A DNA stretch of 6,543 nucleotides from Lachnospiraceae bacterium. GTDB taxonomy: Bacteria; Bacillota; Clostridia; Lachnospirales; Lachnospiraceae. Of the stretch, positions 1-5,831 are shown piece after piece. The DNA is taken from the NCBI GenBank assembly GCA_009787745.1, contig WQST01000074.1, positions 3,428 through 9,970 on the forward strand. The letters run 5' to 3'. A program made the translations under genes and the position numbers. A model generated the notes under the pieces. The model had not been told where the DNA came from, did no database searches, and saw only the letters and a list, made by a program, of their open reading frames with translations. The first letter of the stretch is position 1. Each line of letters begins with the position of its first letter.

Positions 1-813
1 AATGACCTTTACGCCGAAATGAGCGGATCGGGCGTTATCGAAAAAACGACGATGGTCTTCGGTCAGATGAATGAACCACCCGGAGCGAGAATGAGAGTTG
101 CTCTGACAGGACTGACAATGGCGGAATATTTCCGTGACAAAGGCGGTAAGGACGTTCTGCTGTTTATTGATAATATTTTCCGTTTCACCCAAGCGGGTTC
201 GGAAGTATCAGCGTTACTTGGGCGGATGCCTTCAGCGGTAGGTTATCAGCCGACGCTGCAAACTGAGATGGGTGCATTACAAGAGCGGATTACCTCAACC
301 AAAAACGGCTCAATCACTTCCGTACAAGCTATTTACGTACCTGCCGACGACTTGACTGACCCTGCTCCTGCAACGACATTTACCCATTTGGATGCGACGA
401 CGGTTTTATCCCGTTCGATCGTTGAATTAGGTATTTATCCTGCGGTTGACCCGCTTGAATCAAATTCACGTATACTTGACCCGAATATCGTTGGGATTGA
501 ACATTATCAGGTTGCTCGTGCGGTTCAGGAAATATTACAGCGCTATAAGGAATTACAGGATATCATCGCTATTCTTGGTATGGATGAGTTATCTGATGAA
601 GATAAATTAGTCGTTTCCAGAGCCAGAAAAGTTCAGCGTTTCTTATCACAGCCTTTCTTCGTCGCGACCGAATTTACGGGGATGGATGGTAAATATGTCC
701 CGATCAGCGAAACAGTCCGCGGCTTTAAAGAAATTCTGGAAGGTAAGCACGATAATATTCCTGAAAGTCATTTCATGAATGCAGGAAGTATCGATGATGT
801 GGTAGCACGGTAA
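1..813 (+). CDS. atpD: F1 ATP synthase beta subunit, 5'-truncated
   Basis: This is the catalytic beta subunit of the F1 head of the membrane ATP synthase, which makes ATP from ADP and phosphate at the cytoplasmic face. The frame is open from base 1 and gives 270 residues; the family is usually about 460-470, so the N-terminal barrel, the P-loop and the catalytic GERxRE glutamate lie upstream. The fragment opens with NDLY, directly after where GERTREG would be. Visible hallmarks are FGQMNEPPGARMRVALTG, the Walker B strand LLFIDNIFRFTQAG, the nucleotide-site segment SALLGRMPSAVGYQPTL, and the lever DELSDED at 583-603 (a common variant of DELSEED). The ATG at 19 is an internal methionine, not the start. 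The protein ends abruptly at DDVVAR, and just downstream another frame reads KSMAE, so a small indel may have trimmed the tail. atpC follows after 50 nt in the same operon. Confidence 0.98.
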   Translation, partial: NDLYAEMSGSGVIEKTTMVFGQMNEPPGARMRVALTGLTMAEYFRDKGGKDVLLFIDNIFRFTQAGSEVSALLGRMPSAVGYQPTLQTEMGALQERITSTKNGSITSVQAIYVPADDLTDPAPATTFTHLDATTVLSRSIVELGIYPAVDPLESNSRILDPNIVGIEHYQVARAVQEILQRYKELQDIIAILGMDELSDEDKLVVSRARKVQRFLSQPFFVATEFTGMDGKYVPISETVRGFKEILEGKHDNIPESHFMNAGSIDDVVAR

Positions 814-852
814 GAGTATGGCAGAGATATTGTTCATGCGCCGCTATTCCGC

Positions 853-858
853 AAGGAG
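853..858 (+). promoter_or_regulatory. Shine-Dalgarno site of atpC
   Basis: AAGGAG lies 5 nt upstream of the ATG at 864. It is a near-perfect ribosome binding site and fixes the atpC start. Confidence 0.85.
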
Positions 859-863
859 TCTAA

Positions 864-1262
864 ATGGATAATCTGTTTAAAATAAAAATCGTTTCTCCGG
901 AGCGAATATTTTTCGAAGATAAAATTTCGATGGTCGAGTTCAATACCAGCGAAGGTGAAATTGGTGTCTATAAGAACCATGTCCCGATAACGGTAATTAT
1001 TGAGCCCGGTACTTTAGTACTTCATTCAGCCGATGGTAATAAGAAAGCGGCTCTTCATTCCGGTTTCGCGGAAATTTTACCTGAAAAAGTCACTATTTTG
1101 GCGGAAGTAGTTGAGTGGCCTGAGGAAATTGACGCCGATCGGGCATCGCTGGCTAAACAGCGGGCGGAAGAGCGGATTCGCTCAGGAACCCCTGAAGTTG
1201 ACCTTATCCGTGCGGAAACCGCGCTTCACCGCGCTATTGCACGTTTAAGTCTGGTGAAATAA
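864..1262 (+). CDS. atpC: F1 ATP synthase epsilon subunit
   Basis: This is the epsilon subunit of the F1 central stalk. It couples rotation to catalysis and inhibits ATP hydrolysis through its mobile C-terminal helices. The 132 residues are the normal family length. Residues 1 to about 85 form the beta-sandwich, with the signatures KIVSPERIFFE, FNTSEGEIGVYKNHVP and ALHSGFAEIL. Residues 87-132 form the two-helix C-terminal domain. Residues 89-94 (IDADRA) match the I(L)DxxRA ATP-binding motif described for bacterial epsilon subunits such as that of Bacillus PS3, so ATP sensing is plausible but not shown. The start is supported by AAGGAG at 5 nt. The gene ends the ATP synthase block, and a hairpin begins 7 nt after its stop. 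The sequence resembles clostridial, Lachnospiraceae-like AtpC as I recall it. Confidence 0.97.
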   Translation: MDNLFKIKIVSPERIFFEDKISMVEFNTSEGEIGVYKNHVPITVIIEPGTLVLHSADGNKKAALHSGFAEILPEKVTILAEVVEWPEEIDADRASLAKQRAEERIRSGTPEVDLIRAETALHRAIARLSLVK

Positions 1263-1269
1263 TAACGTG

Positions 1270-1306
1270 AATAATTCTAAGTCTTGAAAAAAGTCTAAGA
1301 ATTATT
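1270..1306 (+). terminator. Imperfect hairpin after atpC, possible terminator or processing site
   Basis: The 16-nt arms at 1270-1285 and 1291-1306 pair at 14 of 16 positions, with one A-A and one T-T mismatch, around the 5-nt loop GAAAA. The outer nine pairs (AATAATTCT with AGAATTATT) are perfect. The position, 7 nt after the atpC stop, suits a transcript end. However, the stem is AT-rich and is followed by AAAG rather than a run of T, so it is not a textbook intrinsic terminator. It could instead be a 3' mRNA stabiliser, a processing site or an attenuator that allows some read-through into the MoxR operon. Confidence 0.4.
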
Positions 1307-1334
1307 AAAGCTTCATGCGGCACGAACTATTGGA

Positions 1335-1351
1335 GCCGTGCAAAGCACGGC
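1335..1351 (+). promoter_or_regulatory. GC-rich 7-bp stem-loop in the MoxR gene leader
   Basis: GCCGTGC and GCACGGC pair perfectly around an AAA triloop. The stem ends immediately before the only Shine-Dalgarno-like stretch (AAGAAAG, 1352-1358) and 12 nt before the ATG at 1364. GCACG at 1320-1324 could alternatively pair with CGTGC at 1337-1341, giving two mutually exclusive structures. No T-run follows, so it is not a normal terminator. A role in translation control or transcript stability is inference. Confidence 0.4.
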
Positions 1352-1363
1352 AAGAAAGTAAAT

Positions 1364-2302
1364 ATGAATCACTTTGAAACAGTTAGGAAGCTTAGCGACG
1401 CTATCAATAGTGTCTTTGTAGGAAAAGAGGAAGTAGTCCTGCAATTATTAACCGCTTTGTTGGCCGGAGGACACGTCCTGATCGAGGACGTTCCCGGAGT
1501 CGGTAAAACGACACTGGCGTCATTACTGGCTACCGCGATGGAATGCAGTTTTGGGCGGATTCAATTTACCCCCGATACCCTGCCCGGCGATATCGAAGGT
1601 GTTTCGGTTTATAACATGAAAACCGGAGAATTTGAGTATCGCGCAGGAGTGGTTAATAATCAGATATTACTCGCCGATGAAATTAACCGCACCTCGCCGA
1701 AAACTCAGGCGAGCCTTTTGGAAGCGATGGCCGAAAGCCAAGTTACTGTTGATGGAGTGGTTCATTATCTGCCCGAGCCGTTTATGGTGATAGCGACACA
1801 GAACCCGATCGAATTTCTGGGGACTTACCCTTTACCCGAAGCGCAAATGGATCGTTTTATGATGCGCCTTACAATCGGTTATCCTGAGCGTGATGATGAA
1901 ATAAGGATGGCAAGCGGGTTTCTCTCAGGAAAAGCGAAATCTACAATTAATAAAGTGTGTTCGGCGAAAGATATAATGGCGATTTGTGCAGAAGTAAATA
2001 AAGTTATCATGAAGGATAAGCTACTCGGATATATTGCTGATATGGTTCGTCTGACCCGCTTAGAAGAGCGTTTCGTTCTTGGCGGGAGTCCGCGGGCGCT
2101 TCTTCATCTGGTCAAAGCCACACAAGCGACAGCTTATCTTGATGGGCGTGACTATGCGAAACCTGATGATGTCAAAAAAGTGGCTCATTTGGTGCTAAGT
2201 CATCGGCTTTTGCTTACTCCGCAAGCGAAACTCCAGAAAGCTGATGTTACTTCAATACTTAAAAGCCTTATCATTAAAACTCCGGTACCGATTTTAGATT
2301 AG
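1364..2302 (+). CDS. MoxR-family AAA+ ATPase
   Basis: This is a cytoplasmic AAA+ ATPase of the MoxR family. Members are thought to act as chaperones that remodel or activate partner proteins, often encoded beside DUF58 or VWA proteins. The 312 residues are a normal length. In order one sees Walker A VPGVGKTT (43-50, with K48 and T49), the conserved FTPDTLPGDIEGV block (68-80), Walker B ILLADEINR (101-109, with D105 and E106), sensor 1 IATQNP (143-148), the arginine-finger region QMDRF (161-165, R164), and the C-terminal lid with sensor 2 GGSPRA (240-245, R244). All key residues are intact. The start gives the usual short N-terminal helix before VFVGKEEVV. Its Shine-Dalgarno (AAGAAAG) is weak and abuts a hairpin. 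The stop is nearly contiguous with the next gene, so the two are surely co-transcribed. It corresponds by family and context to B. subtilis yeaC; the specific client is unknown. Confidence 0.95.
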   Translation: MNHFETVRKLSDAINSVFVGKEEVVLQLLTALLAGGHVLIEDVPGVGKTTLASLLATAMECSFGRIQFTPDTLPGDIEGVSVYNMKTGEFEYRAGVVNNQILLADEINRTSPKTQASLLEAMAESQVTVDGVVHYLPEPFMVIATQNPIEFLGTYPLPEAQMDRFMMRLTIGYPERDDEIRMASGFLSGKAKSTINKVCSAKDIMAICAEVNKVIMKDKLLGYIADMVRLTRLEERFVLGGSPRALLHLVKATQATAYLDGRDYAKPDDVKKVAHLVLSHRLLLTPQAKLQKADVTSILKSLIIKTPVPILD

Positions 2303-2305
2303 AAT

Positions 2306-2310
2306 GGGGA
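2306..2310 (+). promoter_or_regulatory. Ribosome binding site that decides the DUF58 start
   Basis: GGGGA sits 5 nt before the ATG at 2316. The upstream in-frame ATG at 2304 has no Shine-Dalgarno, and its own codon overlaps this motif. The site therefore favours 2316 as the true start. Confidence 0.6.
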
Positions 2311-2315
2311 TTATC

Positions 2316-3464
2316 ATGAAAATCCGCCGTCTTATTTTAGCATCATTATTCATTTTATCAATAATTTGCATTAGTATCTACGGTGGAACGATAAGTTACG
2401 CTTTTTTTTATGCGGTTTTGCTAATTCCTATTTTGTCATTTACCTATCTTTTCTATGTCTATTTGCGCTTCGCTGTTCATCAGGAAATCAAAACCCGTAA
2501 TATTGTCGCAGGCGTCCCTGTCCCCTACGGCTTTTTTCTATGTAATGAAGGCTACACCGCCTTTACGTCAGTAGCTGTCAACCTTCACTCCGACTATTCA
2601 ACAGTTTTGGATGTAAATGATAACGATGAATTTCACTTATTTCCCCGCGATAAAATGTATTTTGATACTAATATTATTTGTAAATATCGGGGCGAATATG
2701 ATGTCGGGGTAAAAAAGCTGATAATAACCGATTTTTTCGGTATTTTTCGTGTAAGCTACAAAATGCCGACGACAATCCGAGCGATTGTAAAACCGCGAAT
2801 TATCAAGCTTGACAGTTTAGATGATATACCTGAATCGGAAACACATGTCCAAAGCTACCTAAAAGAAGTGATTAATGAACAGGATGTGACAAGCCGAAAT
2901 TATACTTCGGGCGATTCGATGAAAAGGATTCATTGGAAACTGACGGCTAAGAGCGGTGAACTTAAGGTTAGAAATGAAATCGGGACGCTTAAGAAAAAAA
3001 TTCTTTTAATGACCGATTTCGAACGGGTTTCAGATGATATGCATGAATATTTGCCTTTGGAAAATCAAATCATTGAGCAAACGATAGCGCTGCTTTATTA
3101 TTTCGTCCGTCATAGTATTCCCGCGGAAGTTATTTTTTCCCAAAATGAAATGGAAAACCGTAATATTTCAGATATCAGTGACTTTAATAATTTGTATGAA
3201 GAGTTGGCGGTTTTAAACTTCCGCAGAGACAAAAGTTTTATTGAACTGTTTAGTACGGCGTCTCTTAAAGGTTTTACTGTTTCCGCGACGATTATTATTA
3301 TGGTAATCAGAGAACTGAGTGCTGAGATATTTTCAGAGATAACGGTTCTATCTTTATCAGGAAAAATTTTAATTGTTTATGTCATTTCCGATGTTGATAT
3401 AAGTGATTATATCCGTCAAGGAAACGACCGTTTAAAAATTATCAGAATGACGATGGATGATTAA
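2316..3464 (+). CDS. DUF58 membrane-anchored protein, MoxR partner
   Basis: This is a DUF58 protein, 382 residues from the chosen ATG. Residues 1-6 are basic (MKIRR), followed by two hydrophobic segments at about 7-22 and 26-50 that should form a membrane hairpin. A beta-rich stretch follows, then the conserved DFFGIF (139-144) and the DUF58 signature GDSMKRIHWKLTAK (199-212), continuing to a strand LLMTDFE that leads into a von Willebrand A-like C-terminal half. The C-terminal region from about 225 is less conserved and lacks a clean metal-site motif. An ATG at 2304 would add four residues (MGII) but has no ribosome binding site. The gene lies 13 nt after the MoxR gene and 2 nt before the transglutaminase gene, the classic order of this cluster (B. 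subtilis yeaD). The biochemical role is unknown; it is probably an adaptor or target of the MoxR ATPase at the membrane. A run of eight T occurs at 2402-2409. Confidence 0.92.
   Translation: MKIRRLILASLFILSIICISIYGGTISYAFFYAVLLIPILSFTYLFYVYLRFAVHQEIKTRNIVAGVPVPYGFFLCNEGYTAFTSVAVNLHSDYSTVLDVNDNDEFHLFPRDKMYFDTNIICKYRGEYDVGVKKLIITDFFGIFRVSYKMPTTIRAIVKPRIIKLDSLDDIPESETHVQSYLKEVINEQDVTSRNYTSGDSMKRIHWKLTAKSGELKVRNEIGTLKKKILLMTDFERVSDDMHEYLPLENQIIEQTIALLYYFVRHSIPAEVIFSQNEMENRNISDISDFNNLYEELAVLNFRRDKSFIELFSTASLKGFTVSATIIIMVIRELSAEIFSEITVLSLSGKILIVYVISDVDISDYIRQGNDRLKIIRMTMDD
3455..3460 (+). promoter_or_regulatory. Ribosome binding site of the transglutaminase gene, inside the DUF58 gene end
   Basis: GGATGA lies 6 nt before the ATG at 3467, within the last codons of the DUF58 gene. 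Only two bases separate the DUF58 stop from this start, which suggests translational coupling. Confidence 0.5.
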
Positions 3465-3466
3465 AA

Positions 3467-5776
3467 ATGAAGTTAAGTAATATCACCGTAAAAAAAATAT
3501 ATAATGGCTCATTTTTGTTGTTGCTGATGTGGATTGTGACAGGATTGCTGTCTTATTGGGTTGCCCCGGATTTAAAAGATAGTTTGATTATTCTGGGAGG
3601 AAGCATCCCAACGGTTTGTTTCTTAAGTTTTTATTTAACAGAAGGTAAGCAGAGAATAGTTCCGACAGCAATAATTACAGCTGTTATTATATCGTTTATT
3701 TATTTCAACGGACTAACGGAAAGTGAGTTTTATCTAATTGATTATTTCCAATCGATAGGTAAAATAACAAGCGATATTCAATTTCAAATTATTAATTTAA
3801 TTCTTTTAGGCGTCCTGTTGATTCCGTTTCTGTTAATGATAGTCAAATCACTTCGCTTACGTGCGATAGCAGGTGTTATTATATTTGTTTATTTGATTAT
3901 CGCCTTATTTCTTAGATTGGAATTAAGCAAAATTGTAGTATCAATATGCCTTCTTTTGCTGATCATTATCATTACCGAATATTTGCAAAAATTCGCGCAA
4001 AGACAAAAGACAATAGTATACTTACTCCCTTTTTTCATTATTTATTTTATCGCTCTTTTCTTATTACCCGCTAAAAACGAACCATACGACTGGCAGATAA
4101 TTAAAAATATTTACAGTAATATCCGCCAATCCGTTCAGAAGACTTCATATAGAATCGGCAATATTTTCGATAGGGACAGCGGTGGCTTCGGCATGGAAGT
4201 GGTCGGATTTTCAGGTTCGGGCGAGATTAGAAACAAAAGATTCAGAGCTAAAGAGCGCGATGTCATGGAAGTAGCTTTATTTAAGGGAAAGCGCATGGGT
4301 GTCAATCTGACAGGAAATATTTTTGACACATTTGACGGAGAAAATTGGACAGCTTTGGCTAAAGAGACGAAATATGACCATGTAATGGATGTGATGGAAA
4401 CCCTCTATGCGGTTTATCGCCATGATGAAGAAAGAATAAAGGATTATCTGAATATTGCCGAAATCGAAATTAAATATACAGGGCTTAGAACGGAATACAT
4501 ATTTGCGCCGCTTAAATCGCGATATATGAATATTCCCGGGATAATCCGCGTTGATTTACATGAACGCGGCGGAGAATGGCGCGTAAGTCAGAAAAAAGGT
4601 TCGGGAACAACATATCGGTTTTCATATTTTCAGATGAACATGGGGCAGGATTACTTCCGCGAAATGATCCTTAACGAAGTGGGCTATGATTATCGCGACA
4701 GCATCGCGGAAGATTTTTATCTGGATTATTATTTGAGTAATATAACGGATATACCGCTGAATCAGTTTAATTTTACTTCACAAGTAATGCGGGAGCGAAG
4801 CGAGAGTATATATAATGAATATATGAGCCTTTATCCATTCAGTAATGAGGTACTCAATCTGCTTGCACAAATAACAAAAGATGCCGAAAACGAATATGAA
4901 ATGTTGATTGCCTTGGAACAAACTTTGGCAGGTTATGCCGATATTCCTTTCACCTATACCAAAAATCCCGAACAACTGCCGCTCGGTAAAGACTTTTTCG
5001 ATTATTTTTTGTTGGAAAGCAGAGAAGGGTACTGTACTTATTATGCGTCCGCTTTTGTTTTACTTGCCAGAGAGATGGGAATGCCTGCTCGTTATGTGCA
5101 GGGTTACAGTGTTTCTGATGAGCATTTAGGCGCAGAAGTTGTAACCGTGACCGATCACATGGCTCATGCCTGGGCGGAAGTATATTTTCGGGGAGTTGGG
5201 TGGATACCTTTCGAGCCGACGCCCGGATTTGGTAACGCCCGTTATCGTTATTGGAATCCGACCGATTCAACCGGTTCTGCGGTCAGTAACATGCCGCCTG
5301 TCAAAGAAGAAGAGATTAGCACGGAAATAATTGAACCGGTTATCGTTGACGGTGAAACAGACTTAAGGCGCCGTTTTGAAATTGTTTTTGTCGTTTTATT
5401 GGTGCTTATCATTACCTGTGCGATGATAATTATCATCGATAAAATTATTAAGGGCAGAACTTATAACCGCATGAGTACGGCGAAACGCTTTATCGTACAG
5501 ACGAACCTTAACTTTTATATTTTGGCGATGGCAGGTTTTCGCTTAAACAGCGGCGAGACCCTTACGGAATTTGGTAAGCGAGTTAGCTTAAAGGAGAACG
5601 GTATTATCCTTGATTTTATCAAGCCGTTTGAGAAAATGATTTATCGCGGGGACATGGTTGACGATGAAGTAATCACAATTTCTTTAAATGATCGCGCCGA
5701 AATTTATCGATTTATTCGGAATAAAAGTAAATGGCTTTATTATTATGTTCGCTTTCGGATTTTTTGGTATCGATAG
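3467..5776 (+). CDS. Transglutaminase-like membrane protein (TgpA/YebA type)
   Basis: This is a 769-residue polytopic membrane protein of the TgpA/YebA type. About seven hydrophobic segments fill residues 14-200 (near 14-33, 39-57, 64-82, 106-126, 132-149, 153-171 and 182-200). A large domain then follows at about 201-635, including LTGNIFDTFDGENW (281-294), typical of this family. The transglutaminase core is at about 480-590, with the probable triad C523 (in EGYCTYYASAF), H567 (in AHAWAEVY) and E583 (in WIPFEPTPG), where many papain-fold enzymes have Asp. An eighth helix spans about 638-658. The cytoplasmic tail has the DUF4129-like motif GETLTEF (696-702). An odd number of N-terminal helices and the basic N-terminus place the catalytic domain outside the cell. 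It is the last gene of the MoxR-DUF58 unit, and no terminator is seen after it. It may cross-link or cleave envelope proteins; the substrate is unknown. Confidence 0.93.
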   Translation: MKLSNITVKKIYNGSFLLLLMWIVTGLLSYWVAPDLKDSLIILGGSIPTVCFLSFYLTEGKQRIVPTAIITAVIISFIYFNGLTESEFYLIDYFQSIGKITSDIQFQIINLILLGVLLIPFLLMIVKSLRLRAIAGVIIFVYLIIALFLRLELSKIVVSICLLLLIIIITEYLQKFAQRQKTIVYLLPFFIIYFIALFLLPAKNEPYDWQIIKNIYSNIRQSVQKTSYRIGNIFDRDSGGFGMEVVGFSGSGEIRNKRFRAKERDVMEVALFKGKRMGVNLTGNIFDTFDGENWTALAKETKYDHVMDVMETLYAVYRHDEERIKDYLNIAEIEIKYTGLRTEYIFAPLKSRYMNIPGIIRVDLHERGGEWRVSQKKGSGTTYRFSYFQMNMGQDYFREMILNEVGYDYRDSIAEDFYLDYYLSNITDIPLNQFNFTSQVMRERSESIYNEYMSLYPFSNEVLNLLAQITKDAENEYEMLIALEQTLAGYADIPFTYTKNPEQLPLGKDFFDYFLLESREGYCTYYASAFVLLAREMGMPARYVQGYSVSDEHLGAEVVTVTDHMAHAWAEVYFRGVGWIPFEPTPGFGNARYRYWNPTDSTGSAVSNMPPVKEEEISTEIIEPVIVDGETDLRRRFEIVFVVLLVLIITCAMIIIIDKIIKGRTYNRMSTAKRFIVQTNLNFYILAMAGFRLNSGETLTEFGKRVSLKENGIILDFIKPFEKMIYRGDMVDDEVITISLNDRAEIYRFIRNKSKWLYYYVRFRIFWYR

Positions 5777-5796
5777 ATCGGAATCATATTTAATAC

Positions 5797-5825
5797 TTGT
5801 GGTTTTACCATAAAGTGGGTAAAAT
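5797..5825 (+). promoter_or_regulatory. Candidate sigma-A promoter for the downstream gene
   Basis: A -35-like TTGTGG (5797-5802) and a -10-like TAAAAT (5820-5825) are separated by exactly 17 nt. The -10 matches five of six consensus bases and the -35 three of six. The expected transcription start, about 7 nt beyond the -10, falls at about 5832, on the start codon itself. This suggests a very short or absent 5' leader. A 7-bp dyad overlaps the spacer and -10. Confidence 0.45.
5803..5824 (+). repeat. 7-bp inverted repeat overlapping the -10, possible operator
   Basis: TTTTACC (5803-5809) and GGTAAAA (5818-5824) are perfect inverted repeats with an 8-nt spacer. The dyad fills the spacer of the candidate promoter and covers most of its -10, where a repressor would act. 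It could also form a weak hairpin after the transglutaminase gene, but no T-run follows. No regulator binding is known. Confidence 0.4.
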
Positions 5826-5831
5826 ATAGAC

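Noticed and set aside
646..837. 63-codon minus-strand ORF over the atpD end
   Set aside because: It is antisense to the conserved AtpD sequence, has no family resemblance, and is a shadow frame.
818..871. 17-codon ORF (MAEILFMRRYSARSLNG) between atpD and atpC as a gene
   Set aside because: It has no ribosome binding site and overlaps the atpC start; it is better explained as a remnant AtpD tail or chance.
1285..1310. TTGAAA at 1285-1290 as a -35 for a MoxR operon promoter
   Set aside because: The nearest TATTAA-like -10 (1303-1308) leaves a 12-nt spacer, too short for a sigma-A promoter, and nothing suitable lies at 16-18 nt.
4908..5129. 73-codon plus-strand ORF in an alternative frame
   Set aside because: It overlaps the catalytic Cys region of the transglutaminase gene out of frame and shows no recognisable protein features.
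4950..5270. 106-codon minus-strand ORF and other opposite-strand frames inside the transglutaminase gene (4135-4329, 4778-4975, 5248-5436)
   Set aside because: They lie antisense to the conserved transglutaminase-like protein, including its catalytic core, and their translations look like random shadow sequence without domains.
5777..5831. Intrinsic terminator after the transglutaminase gene
   Set aside because: The only dyad (5803-5824) has an AT-rich 7-bp stem and is followed by TATAGAC, not a T-run.
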